From assembly GCA_964528575.1 (NCBI GenBank), contig CAZGTQ010000037.1, positions 1 through 11,539 on the forward strand: a stretch of DNA of 11,539 nt, in the 5' to 3' direction. Under the pieces are notes generated by a model. That model was not told the DNA's origin. It did not search any database and worked only from the letters and a program-made list of their open reading frames with translations. How positions within the stretch are numbered: the stretch's first letter is position 1; every line of letters starts with the position of its first letter. Of the stretch, positions 1-6,612 are shown piece after piece. Origin of the DNA: CAZGTQ01 sp964528575. Lineage in GTDB: Bacteria; Planctomycetota; UBA1135; GCA-002686595. The position numbers and the translations under genes are program-made.

Positions 1-147
1 TACACGCTGCACGTGTACGAGCCCGACCGCGAGCGCGCGTTCGCGCCCGCCCCGCTCCCCGACCTCGAGCTCACGATCCGCGGCCCGCGCGGCTTCGACC
101 TCAACCCGCGCGACGTCACGCGCGAGACGTTCCTGCCGCCGCGGTAG
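1..147 (+). CDS. C-terminal fragment of an unrecognised protein (5' end outside window)
   Basis: Frame 1 is open from the window edge to a TAG at 145-147 and gives 48 residues ending RETFLPPR. All codons before the stop end in G or C, which matches the codon use of the certain genes here and supports real coding. The fragment is polar with short hydrophobic strands (for example LELTI) and has no motif I recognise, no membrane segment and no repeat. It converges on mutL, with 50 bases between the stop codons and a small hairpin in that gap. Function cannot be assigned from this tail. Confidence 0.6.
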   Translation, partial: YTLHVYEPDRERAFAPAPLPDLELTIRGPRGFDLNPRDVTRETFLPPR

Positions 148-152
148 GGAGC

Positions 153-180
153 GGCTCGGCTCGCTCGCGGAGCTCGAGCC
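153..180. terminator. Hairpin between convergent genes, possible bidirectional terminator
   Basis: Bases 153-162 pair with 170-180 around a 7-base loop, giving a ten-pair GC-rich stem with one bulged base (174). It lies just after the plus-strand stop at 147 and just after the mutL stop at 198 read on the minus strand, where a shared terminator would be expected. No T-run follows on either strand, so it is not a canonical intrinsic terminator. Such hairpins also arise by chance in DNA this GC-rich. Confidence 0.35.
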
Positions 181-197
181 GGACGATCGCCGCGCGG

Positions 198-2024
198 TCA
201 GCGCCGGTGGAACGCCTTCTCGAGGTCGCTCAGCGTGAAGCGCACGCGCGTCGGCCTGCCGTGCGCGCACGTCTGGTCGTTGTCGTGCTCGGCGGCGCGC
301 TCGAGCAGCGAGCGCATCTCGCTCTCCGTCAGCGGGTCGCCCGCCATGATCGACGAGCGGCACGCGGCGCTGTGGAGCGCGCGCTCGAGGACGTCGCGCG
401 GCGTGGGCGCGCGGCCCTGCTCGCGCAGCCAGGCGACGAGGTCGCGCACGAGGCCCGCGGGGTCGGGATTGCGCAACCGCGCCGGTAGGCCGTGCACCGC
501 GATCGTCGTCGGGCCGAACGCCGCGAGCTCGATGCCGCCCTTCGCGAGCTCCTCGAACCAGTCCTCGAGCAGGCGCACCTCGTCGCGCGCGAGCTCGACG
601 AGCTCGGGGACGAGCGCGCGCTGCATCTCGACGCGGCCGGCGGCGAGGTCGCGCTCGAGGCCCTCGAGCGTCAGCCGCTCGTGCAACGCGTGCTGGTCGA
701 TGATCTCGAAGCCGTCGGCGAGCGGGCGCACGATGTACGTCCTCGCGATCTGCAGGAACGGGCCGCGCAGCTCGTCGCGCGCGGACCAGGCGTCGGGCTC
801 GACTTCGATCGGACCCGGCACCTCGAACACGCGCAACGGCTCGGCGGCCGCGCGGTCGCGCTCGTGAGCCGCAGCGTGCGGAGCGCGCGCGCGCTCTTCG
901 GGCCCCGGATCGGGCAGCGCGCGCTGCGCGGGCGCGCCCGGCGCCGGCTGCCAGCCGCCGCGCCGGCGCGCCGACTCGAGCATCGAGGCGCCCGGCGTCG
1001 CGACGTCCGTGCGCGCGACCGCGCCCTTCAGCACGCGCACGAGGAAGCCGAACAGGCGCCGGTCCTCGCGGAAGCGCACCTCGCTCTTGGTCGGGTGCAC
1101 GTTCACGTCGACGAGCTCGGGCGGCATCGACAGGCGCAGGAACGCGCACGGCTGGCCGCCGTCGGGGATCCAGCCGCGGAACGCCTCCTTGAGGCAGCGC
1201 ACGAGCACCTTGTCGCGCAGCGGCCGGCCGTTCAAGAACCACATCTGGCGCGAGGTGTCGCGGCGTGCGAAGCGCGGCGGCGCGACGTAGCCCGCGACGC
1301 GGATCTCGCCGTCGCCGCCATCGACTCCGACGAGCGCGTCCGCGAGCTCCGCCCCGAACGTGCGCCGCACGCGCTCGGCGAGCCCCATCGACGCCTCCAC
1401 GTCGAACAGACGCCGGCCATCGTGCGTCGCGACGAAGCCGACGCCGTCGTGCGCGAGCGCGGCGCGCTGGATCACGTCGAGGCAGCGCGATAGCTCGGTC
1501 GCCGTGCGCTTCAAGAACCGCCGGCGCGCCGGGGTGTTGTAGAAGAGGTCGCGCACGACGACCTCGGTGCCGCGCGCGCCGCCGGCCTCGCGCGGCTCGC
1601 CGACGCGCCCACCCTCGTTCTCGACCGCGCAGCCCGTCTCGGCGCCCGCGGGGCGCGAGAAGATGCGCGCGCGCGCGACCGAGCCGATCGACGCGAGCGC
1701 CTCGCCGCGAAAGCCGAGGCTCGCGATGTGGTCGAGGTCGTCGGTCGTGCGCAGCTTGCTCGTCGCGTGCGCGGCGAACGCGAGCGCGAGGTCGGCGGCG
1801 TTCATCCCGCAGCCGTCGTCGAGGACGCGGACGAGCTTTGCTCCGCCCTCCTCGAGGTCGATGCGCACGTGCGTCGCGCCGGCGTCGAGCGCGTTCTCGA
1901 GCAGCTCCTTGACGACCGACGCCGGCCGCTCGATCACCTCCCCCGCCGCGATCTGGTTGCGCACGACGTCGGAGAGGACCGCGATGACCGCGTCGCCGCT
2001 CGCGCTGCTCGATCCCCCTCTCAT
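198..2024 (-). CDS. mutL: DNA mismatch repair protein MutL, endonuclease type
   Basis: MutL couples MutS mismatch recognition to strand incision. The 608-residue product has the usual family length. The N-terminal GHKL ATPase is intact: E40 and N44 in KELLENALDAGA, DDGCGM at 69-74, GFRGEALASI at 104-113, and FYNTPARRRF at 161-170. A low-complexity Ala/Pro/Arg linker leads to the C-terminal dimerisation/nuclease domain. That domain carries the metal-binding endonuclease motif DQHALHERLTLE at 443-454, ACRSSI at 554-559 and CAHGRP at 586-591, plus a clamp-binding-like QRALVP at 468-473. These mark the nicking class, which works without MutH. The CAHGRP box has Ala where CPHGRP is usual. The ATG shares ATGA with the holA stop and has no Shine-Dalgarno ahead of it, so translation probably depends on holA reinitiation. 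Identity is certain; the start is likely. Confidence 0.97.
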   Translation of the reverse strand: MRGGSSSASGDAVIAVLSDVVRNQIAAGEVIERPASVVKELLENALDAGATHVRIDLEEGGAKLVRVLDDGCGMNAADLALAFAAHATSKLRTTDDLDHIASLGFRGEALASIGSVARARIFSRPAGAETGCAVENEGGRVGEPREAGGARGTEVVVRDLFYNTPARRRFLKRTATELSRCLDVIQRAALAHDGVGFVATHDGRRLFDVEASMGLAERVRRTFGAELADALVGVDGGDGEIRVAGYVAPPRFARRDTSRQMWFLNGRPLRDKVLVRCLKEAFRGWIPDGGQPCAFLRLSMPPELVDVNVHPTKSEVRFREDRRLFGFLVRVLKGAVARTDVATPGASMLESARRRGGWQPAPGAPAQRALPDPGPEERARAPHAAAHERDRAAAEPLRVFEVPGPIEVEPDAWSARDELRGPFLQIARTYIVRPLADGFEIIDQHALHERLTLEGLERDLAAGRVEMQRALVPELVELARDEVRLLEDWFEELAKGGIELAAFGPTTIAVHGLPARLRNPDPAGLVRDLVAWLREQGRAPTPRDVLERALHSAACRSSIMAGDPLTESEMRSLLERAAEHDNDQTCAHGRPTRVRFTLSDLEKAFHRR

Positions 2025-3154
2025 CGGCGCGATTCTACGCGCCGGCGCGCGCGGCACCAACGCGCGGCGAAGGCGGCGAAGTCGCTCGCGTCCGGGACGC
2101 TGCCGCTCTTCGCGCGCCGCTCGAGGTCGCCCAGCTCGTCGAGCATCGCGCGCCATGCGGCCGGCCGGTGCGCGCGCGCGCGCTCGAGCACCGTGTTGCG
2201 CTGCTGCGGCGAGCCCTTCCACGCGGCGGCGGCGAGCGCGTCGCTCTCCGGCGCGCTGCGCTCGAGCGCGGAGGCGACCGCGAGCGACTGGCGCACCTGA
2301 CGCACGAGCGAGGCGACGAGGATGTTCGCGAGCGCCGTGGGATCGACGACGCGGCCGCCGCTCGCGCCCTGGAAGCCGCCGCGGAACAGGCCTTCGACGC
2401 CCGCGAGCGCGCGCGCGAGATCGCCGCCGCACAAATCGTCGGCGACCGCGAACGGCGACGCGCCCGCGCCCCAGTCGACGATCTCGGTCAGCGCGCGTCC
2501 CCCGGAGCGGCGCAGCTTCTCGAGCTGCCCCTCGAGCGCGTACAGGTCGTTGCCGGTCGCCGCCGCGACGTACGCCGCGTGCGCGGGCGGGAGCCGCACG
2601 CCGAGCTCGCGGGCGCGGGCGACGAGCCACTGGACGAGCTCCGCCTTGCGCGGATCGGGGTCCCACGGCGGCGGTCCCTCCCACAGCTTGCGGCACGCGA
2701 CGACCGCTCCGCCCGCCTTCGCGATCGCCTTCGCCGCCGCGTGGTCTGCGCGCAGCCCCTCGGCCTCGAGCACGACCGTGCCGGGCGGGCTCTTGGCCTC
2801 GACGAACGCGACGATCGCGCGCGTCAGCGGCGACTGCTCCTTGCCGTGCGTCTTGAGGAGCGCGTCGGCGCCGCGCACGATCACGCAGCGCTCGGACGCG
2901 AACATCGACGCGCTCTGGAGATCGCTGAGCGCGTCCTGCAGCGAGAAGTCGGGGTCCACTGCGTCGTGCACGACGACCTCGGCGTCGCGCGCGGCGGCGC
3001 GCTCGCGGACGGCGGCGATGGCGCGGTCGCGGAAGTAGCGCTCGGCGCCGCGCACGCAGTAGCCGCGCGCGAGCTGCTGCGCTCCTTCGACCGACGCTGC
3101 GAGCTGGCGCACCTGCGTCGCGGGATCGACTTCGCGCTTCTTCGCCGCCGCCAT
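2021..3154 (-). CDS. holA: DNA polymerase III subunit delta (clamp loader)
   Basis: Delta is the clamp-opening subunit of the replicative clamp loader. The 377-residue product shows the diffuse HolA pattern in order. It has the N-terminal YCVRGAERYFRDRAIAAVR segment (32-50, the G-x-E-x-Y/F region of the degenerate AAA+ fold), SASMFASERCVIVRGADAL (81-99), TGNDLYALEGQLEKL (200-214), PFAVADDLCGGDLARAL (234-250), ILVASLVRQVRQSL (278-291) and the C-terminal LERRAKSG (344-351). No Walker A motif is present, as expected for delta. A GGAGGG Shine-Dalgarno (3163-3168) lies 8 bases before the ATG and supports this start. The ATG overlaps the ubiA TGA by one base, and its own TGA overlaps the mutL ATG as ATGA. 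HolA is poorly conserved in sequence, so the call rests on motif order and length. Confidence 0.9.
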   Translation of the reverse strand: MAAAKKREVDPATQVRQLAASVEGAQQLARGYCVRGAERYFRDRAIAAVRERAAARDAEVVVHDAVDPDFSLQDALSDLQSASMFASERCVIVRGADALLKTHGKEQSPLTRAIVAFVEAKSPPGTVVLEAEGLRADHAAAKAIAKAGGAVVACRKLWEGPPPWDPDPRKAELVQWLVARARELGVRLPPAHAAYVAAATGNDLYALEGQLEKLRRSGGRALTEIVDWGAGASPFAVADDLCGGDLARALAGVEGLFRGGFQGASGGRVVDPTALANILVASLVRQVRQSLAVASALERSAPESDALAAAAWKGSPQQRNTVLERARAHRPAAWRAMLDELGDLERRAKSGSVPDASDFAAFAARWCRARRRVESRR

Positions 3155-4035
3155 CAGGCCGGCCCTCCGTGCAGCGCGAGGTCGCACGCGAGCCCGACGA
3201 AGAGCCCGATGCCCACCCAGCCGTTGAGCGTGAAGAACGCGACGTCGACGCGCGAGAGGTCGTCGGCGCGCACGAGGCCGTGCTCCCACGCGAGCAGCGC
3301 GGCGGCGAGCGCGACGGCGAGCCAGAACGGCCACGCGAGCCCGGCGCGCGCGCCGAACGCGACCAGGAGCGCGACCGTCCCGGCGTGCAGCGCGCGCGAC
3401 ACGACCAGCGCGCGCGCGACGCCGAAGCGGGCTGGGATCGACTGCAGCCCCTCGCGCCGGTCGAACGCGGCGTCCTGGCATGCGTAGATCAGGTCGAACC
3501 CGGCGACCCACGCCAGCACGGCCGCGGCGAGCAGGAGCGGCGGCGCGAGGTCGCCCGCGAGCGTGCCGCGCACCGCGAGCCAGGCGCCGAGCGGCGCGAG
3601 GCCCAGGCACAGGCCGAGGATCGCGTGCGCGAGCCACGTGACGCGCTTGGCGAAGGAGTATCCGAACAGGACCGCCAGCACCGGCAGCGAGAGCCAGCCG
3701 CACAGCGGGTTCAGCGCGAAGGCGCCGACGACGAACGTCGCGGACGACGCGCTGACGAGCGCGGCGACGACCGACGGCGAGAGCTTGCCCGCGGGCAGCT
3801 CGCGGCCGGCGGTGCGCGGGTTGCGCGCGTCGAGGTGGCGGTCGACGAGGCGGTTGAAGCCCATCGCCGCGGTGCGCGCCGCGACGCAGCAGACCACGAC
3901 GAGCGCGAGCACGCGCAGCTCGGGCACCCCGCCCGACGCGAGCCACGCGCTCTGCAGCGCGAACGGCAGCGCGAAGATCGAGTGGCTGAACTTGACCAGC
4001 CGCAGGGTGTCGGCGAGCGTGCCCGCGGTGCTCAT
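3154..4035 (-). CDS. ubiA: UbiA-family aromatic prenyltransferase, probably menaquinone pathway
   Basis: This is an integral membrane enzyme that transfers a polyprenyl chain to an aromatic acid during quinone synthesis. The 293-residue product is very hydrophobic, with roughly eight or nine membrane segments. It has both Mg-diphosphate motifs of the family: NRLVDRHLD (61-69, NDxxDxxxD-like) and DLIYACQDAAFD (181-192, DxxxxxxDxxxD). Each is followed by its usual loop, NPRTAGRELPAG and RREGLQSIPARFG. An AGGAG Shine-Dalgarno (4042-4046) six bases upstream supports the ATG. The start overlaps the ubiX stop as ATGA, and the stop overlaps the holA ATG. Pairing with ubiX recalls the UbiX/UbiA/UbiD trio used late in the futalosine menaquinone route (MqnM/MqnP/MqnL). 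The substrate could instead be 4-hydroxybenzoate for ubiquinone, and sequence alone does not settle it. Confidence 0.92.
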   Translation of the reverse strand: MSTAGTLADTLRLVKFSHSIFALPFALQSAWLASGGVPELRVLALVVVCCVAARTAAMGFNRLVDRHLDARNPRTAGRELPAGKLSPSVVAALVSASSATFVVGAFALNPLCGWLSLPVLAVLFGYSFAKRVTWLAHAILGLCLGLAPLGAWLAVRGTLAGDLAPPLLLAAAVLAWVAGFDLIYACQDAAFDRREGLQSIPARFGVARALVVSRALHAGTVALLVAFGARAGLAWPFWLAVALAAALLAWEHGLVRADDLSRVDVAFFTLNGWVGIGLFVGLACDLALHGGPA

Positions 4036-4712
4036 CGATCGCTCCTGGGCGGCCGCGCCAGCGGGTCCTGGGGCGGCGGCCCGCCGATGCCGGGCTCGGC
4101 GGGCGGCTCGAGCTCGCCGCTCCAGCGCTGCCCCGCGTGCTCGACGCCGAGCCGATCGAGCACCTTGCCGACGACATGGCCGACGAGGTCGTCGATCGCG
4201 CGCGGCCGGTGGTAGAAGCCTGGCGCCGCGGGCAGGATCGTCGCGCCCAGCCGCGCCAGGCGCAGCATGTTCTCGAGGTGGATCGCGGAGAGGGGCGTCT
4301 CGCGCGGCACGAGGACGAGCGTGCGCCCCTCCTTGAGCGCGACGTCCGCGGCGCGCTCGATCAGGTTCGAGCTGAACCCGACGGCGACGCGCGCGAGCGT
4401 GCCCATGCTGCACGGGCAGATGACGACGCCGCCGGTGAGGGCGGTGCCCGACGACGGCGGCGCCTCGACGGCGTCGTTCGCGAACGCGCGCACGACCTCG
4501 GCCGCGTCCGCGCCGAGCCAGCCCGCGATCGCGTCGCGGTCCGGCACGCCGCTCGGTCCGACGTCGACGCCGAGCTCGTGCCGCAGCACCTTCGCTCCCG
4601 CCGGGCTCACCGCGAGGTCGACCGCATGCCCCGCGCCGACCAGCGCGCGCGCGAGCGCGGCGGCATAGACGTGGCCGCTCGCTCCGGTGATGCCGAGGAA
4701 GTAGCGTCGCAT
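4032..4712 (-). CDS. ubiX: UbiX-type flavin prenyltransferase
   Basis: UbiX joins a dimethylallyl group to FMN to make the prenylated flavin cofactor of UbiD decarboxylases. The 226-residue product shows the flavoprotein fold signature GITGASG (7-13), CPCSMGTLARVAVGFSSNLIERA (99-121), LKEGRTLVLVPRETPLS (126-142) and PGFYHRP (164-170). K127, R137, E138 and Y167 fall where the prenyl-phosphate-binding and catalytic residues of characterised UbiX proteins occur. The C-terminal tail after about residue 197 is Pro-rich and slightly longer than usual. The ATG has a GGGAG four bases upstream, set inside a hairpin. It is the first gene of the ubiX-ubiA-holA-mutL unit. No UbiD partner is in the window. 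Its exact pathway (menaquinone or other) is inference. Confidence 0.94.
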   Translation of the reverse strand: MRRYFLGITGASGHVYAAALARALVGAGHAVDLAVSPAGAKVLRHELGVDVGPSGVPDRDAIAGWLGADAAEVVRAFANDAVEAPPSSGTALTGGVVICPCSMGTLARVAVGFSSNLIERAADVALKEGRTLVLVPRETPLSAIHLENMLRLARLGATILPAAPGFYHRPRAIDDLVGHVVGKVLDRLGVEHAGQRWSGELEPPAEPGIGGPPPQDPLARPPRSDR

Positions 4713-4715
4713 GGC

Positions 4716-4732
4716 GCTCCCGAGGCGGGAGC
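4716..4732 (-). promoter_or_regulatory. Hairpin containing the ubiX Shine-Dalgarno
   Basis: GCTCCCG and CGGGAGC pair perfectly (7 bp) around a 3-base loop. On the minus strand the 3' arm holds GGGAG, the only good ribosome-binding match for ubiX, four bases before its ATG. If it forms in mRNA it would mask the ribosome-binding site of the first gene of the four-gene operon. It may be a chance palindrome, and no regulator is implied by sequence. Confidence 0.4.
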
Positions 4733-4816
4733 ATAGCAGCGCGAGGAGGGGGCGCGGCGGGCTCGGTGCCGACTCGACGACGACTCGGGCCCCCCCCCGC
4801 CCGACGCCGACCGTGG

Positions 4817-4834
4817 GGCGGGACCACGCCCGCC
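4817..4834 (-). terminator. Weak hairpin after the CPBP gene
   Basis: GGCGGG at 4817-4822 pairs with CCCGCC at 4829-4834 around a 6-base loop, 35 bases beyond the CPBP stop in the direction of transcription. No T-run follows, and the next notable feature downstream is the G9 run on this strand. It is a possible terminator or pause site only. Confidence 0.25.
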
Positions 4835-4868
4835 TCGCGACGGTGACGCTCCGCGCCGGAATTCTTCG

Positions 4869-5753
4869 TCACATCGGCGCGAGCACGCCTGGGCCAGCGC
4901 CCAGGAGCAGCGATGCGTTGAACAGGGCGTGCGCCCACGCAGCCACGCCGAGGCCGCGCCAGCGGAACAGGACGGCGAGCAGCGCGCCCGCGAGCGTGCG
5001 CCACGCGAAGCGCGTCGCGTCGAACGGCTCGCCGCCGTCGCCGAGCCAGGCGACGGCGCCCTCGAGGTGGAACACGGCGAACGCGAGCGACGAGCCGGCG
5101 AGCGCGACCGCTTCGGCGACCCACTCCGCGCCGCGCGGCGGCGCGCCGAAGAACCGCGCGCTCTCGCGGGCGAGCACGAACAGCAGGCTGAACGCGCCGA
5201 CGCGGAAGACGAGCTCCTCGTACGCGCCCGCGCCGAACGCAAGCGCGACGTGCGCGGCCCCCGGCGGCGTCGCGGGCGGGCCGCTCGGCAGGCCGAGCGA
5301 GGAGAGGCCGAGCGGGAGCAGCGCGCCCGCCACGAGCAGCACCGGGCCGAGCGCCATCGCCGCGGCGAGGCCCTCGCAGCCGACGCGCACCACCGGCGCG
5401 CCGATCCGGCGCCGCGTGCGGCGCAGGTGTGCGAAGGCGACGAGCGCGACGGCGACGAACGCGACGCGCCGGATCCACGCGACCGCGTCGCCGAGCGGCT
5501 CGAGCGGCCGCGTGAGCAGCACCTCCGCCGCGTTGCGCTCGCCGCCGAGGGCGAGCACGGCCGCCTCGTACGCGCAGAACAGCGGCACCATCGCGAGGAA
5601 GCCGACCGCCAGGCCGTCGACCGATGCCGGCCGCCGCCGCGCGCCGCGCGCGGCGTGCTCGTCGTCGAGATCCGCGTCGTCGAGCTCGTCGTGCTCGTCG
5701 TGCTCGTCCGCCTCAGGCGCCCGCCGGCGCCGCGTGCGCGCGCGCGCCGCCAT
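4869..5753 (-). CDS. CPBP-family (Rce1/CAAX-type) intramembrane metalloprotease
   Basis: This 294-residue membrane protein has the full set of CPBP (PF02517) motifs. They are EELVFR at 179-184 (EExxxR), FAVFH at 225-229 (FxxxH) and HALFN at 275-279 (HxxxN), the residues expected to bind the catalytic metal in the membrane. Several hydrophobic segments lie between about 46 and 290. The N-terminus is unusual: a basic stretch (4-12) is followed by an acidic His/Asp/Glu run (14-33) made partly by a 9-bp tandem repeat, and it probably forms a cytosolic tail. The ATG overlaps the methyltransferase TGA by one base (TGATG), so the two are likely co-translated. Only a weak GGCGG sits four bases upstream. 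Bacterial CPBP members act in prenyl-protein-like processing, immunity to bacteriocins or signalling. The substrate is unknown, and a lipid or quinone role is not implied by the motifs. Confidence 0.88.
   Translation of the reverse strand: MAARARTRRRRAPEADEHDEHDELDDADLDDEHAARGARRRPASVDGLAVGFLAMVPLFCAYEAAVLALGGERNAAEVLLTRPLEPLGDAVAWIRRVAFVAVALVAFAHLRRTRRRIGAPVVRVGCEGLAAAMALGPVLLVAGALLPLGLSSLGLPSGPPATPPGAAHVALAFGAGAYEELVFRVGAFSLLFVLARESARFFGAPPRGAEWVAEAVALAGSSLAFAVFHLEGAVAWLGDGGEPFDATRFAWRTLAGALLAVLFRWRGLGVAAWAHALFNASLLLGAGPGVLAPM
5685..5710 (-). repeat. 9-bp tandem repeat encoding the acidic tail of the CPBP protein
   Basis: The unit CTCGTCGTG (plus strand) occurs at 5685-5693 and 5694-5702, followed by a partial third copy. 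Read on the minus strand it encodes repeated Asp-Glu-His. A multiple of three bases keeps the frame, so copy number can vary without breaking the gene. Confidence 0.6.
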
Positions 5754-6436
5754 CAGGCCGCCACGGTTCCCCAGTGGAGGCACGCGATGCCGCGCGTCAA
5801 CGCGCGGTGGCCGCAGTCGACCAGGCCGAGCCGCTCCATCTCGCGCTGCAGCTCGTCCGGCTCCGGCCACGCGAGCACCGTCCGCGGGAGGTAGCGGTAC
5901 GCGCCGCGATCGCCCGAGACGAGCCCGCCGACCAGCGGCAGGAGGCGCGTGAAGTAGAAGCGGTACGAGGCGCCGAGGAGGCGGCCGGGCGGCATGCTGA
6001 ACTCGAGCACGAGGACGCGGCCGCCGCGGCGCACGACGCGCGCGAGCTCGGCGAGGCCGGCGCCGCGGTCGGCGACGTTGCGCAGGCCGAAAGCGATCGT
6101 CGCCGCGTCGACGCCGCCGTCGGCGAGCGGCAGCCGCAGCGCGTCCCCGCACGCGAACCCCGCGCGCGCGCCGCCGCGCTTCGTGTTGGCGATGCGCAGC
6201 ATCTGGGGGGTGAAGTCGACGCCCACGACGTCCGCTCCCGCCGCCGCGAGCTCGAGCGCGAGGTCGCCCGTGCCGCAGCAGACGTCGAGGACGCGCCGGC
6301 CCGCGAGGGGCTCGAGCAGCGCGACCGCCGCGCGGCGCCAGTCGCGGTCGATGCCGAGCGACAGGACGCGGTTCAGCAGGTCGTAGCGGCCGGCGATGCG
6401 GCCGAACATCGAGCGGACCTGGACGGGATCGGGCAT
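5753..6436 (-). CDS. ubiE: UbiE/MenG-type quinone C-methyltransferase
   Basis: A SAM-dependent class I methyltransferase of the UbiE/COQ5/MenG family, which methylates the quinone ring near the end of menaquinone or ubiquinone synthesis. The 227-residue product has FGRIAGRYDLLNRVLSLGID (11-30, the family N-terminal signature), SAM motif I VLDVCCGTG (49-57), VGVDFTPQML (71-80), GDALRLPLADG (97-107), FGLRNV (116-121), RRGGRVLVLEFS (136-147) and the C-terminal YRYLPRTVLAWP (180-191). The ATG at 6436 is preferred because GAGG lies nine bases ahead. A GTG five codons upstream (6451) would overlap that site but cannot be excluded. It is first in the pair with the CPBP gene. Given the nearby UbiX/UbiA pair I favour demethylmenaquinone as substrate, by inference. 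Confidence 0.93.
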   Translation of the reverse strand: MPDPVQVRSMFGRIAGRYDLLNRVLSLGIDRDWRRAAVALLEPLAGRRVLDVCCGTGDLALELAAAGADVVGVDFTPQMLRIANTKRGGARAGFACGDALRLPLADGGVDAATIAFGLRNVADRGAGLAELARVVRRGGRVLVLEFSMPPGRLLGASYRFYFTRLLPLVGGLVSGDRGAYRYLPRTVLAWPEPDELQREMERLGLVDCGHRALTRGIACLHWGTVAA

Positions 6437-6445
6437 GGCGCGGCG

Positions 6446-6451
6446 CCTCAC
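6446..6451 (-). promoter_or_regulatory. Shine-Dalgarno of the UbiE/MenG-type gene
   Basis: GTGAGG on the minus strand ends nine bases before the ATG at 6436. It overlaps the alternative GTG start at 6451, and for that reason the ATG is chosen. Confidence 0.5.
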
Positions 6452-6504
6452 GGTAGCGAGCGCGCGGCCCGGGACGAAGCGCGACGAGAGGGCGCCTTGG
6501 ACGA

Positions 6505-6543
6505 GACTCGGCCCGGAGCGCGCGGGGCGCTCCGGGCCGAGTC
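6505..6543 (-). terminator. 17-bp perfect hairpin after the lipoprotein gene
   Basis: Bases 6505-6521 are the exact reverse complement of 6527-6543, with loop GCGGG. It begins 59 bases after the lipoprotein stop and sits upstream of the ubiE start, so it most likely ends the lipoprotein transcript and insulates the ubiE pair. No T-run follows on the minus strand, so it is a strong stem without the canonical U-tract; release may need another factor or the stem may act as a 3' stabiliser. Confidence 0.7.
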
Positions 6544-6561
6544 GGAGTCGTGGCTGGCTTC

Positions 6562-6582
6562 GTCGGCGCCTGGCGCGCCGAC
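6562..6582 (-). terminator. Second hairpin directly after the lipoprotein stop
   Basis: GTCGGCGC (6562-6569) pairs perfectly with GCGCCGAC (6575-6582) around loop CTGGC. It lies 19 bases after the stop codon and before the stronger hairpin, so the transcript end would carry two stems in tandem. Confidence 0.45.
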
Positions 6583-6586
6583 TACG

Positions 6587-6612
6587 CCCTACTGGCGGTC
6601 CCTACTGGCGAT
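6587..6612. repeat. 13-bp tandem duplication spanning the lipoprotein stop codon
   Basis: CCCTACTGGCGGT (6587-6599) is followed directly by CCCTACTGGCGAT (6600-6612), matching at 12 of 13 bases. The second copy contains the TAG stop (6602-6604 on the plus strand reads CTA). Because 13 is not a multiple of three, the outer copy is out of frame and non-coding. It looks like a recent slippage or end-joining duplication. Confidence 0.65.

Larger units (their letters stand above)
4713..4868. other. Intergenic gap between the CPBP gene and ubiX
   Basis: This 156-base stretch separates the two minus-strand units and should hold the ubiX-operon promoter unless transcription reads through from ubiE. 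It contains an uninterrupted C9 run (4790-4798) and a six-pair hairpin (4817-4822 with 4829-4834), 35 bases beyond the CPBP stop. No convincing -35/-10 pair could be picked out in such GC-rich sequence. Confidence 0.5.

Noticed and set aside
6437..6451. GTG start for the UbiE/MenG-type gene at 6451
   Set aside because: It overlaps the likely Shine-Dalgarno of the ATG at 6436 and adds only a basic five-residue stub; still possible.
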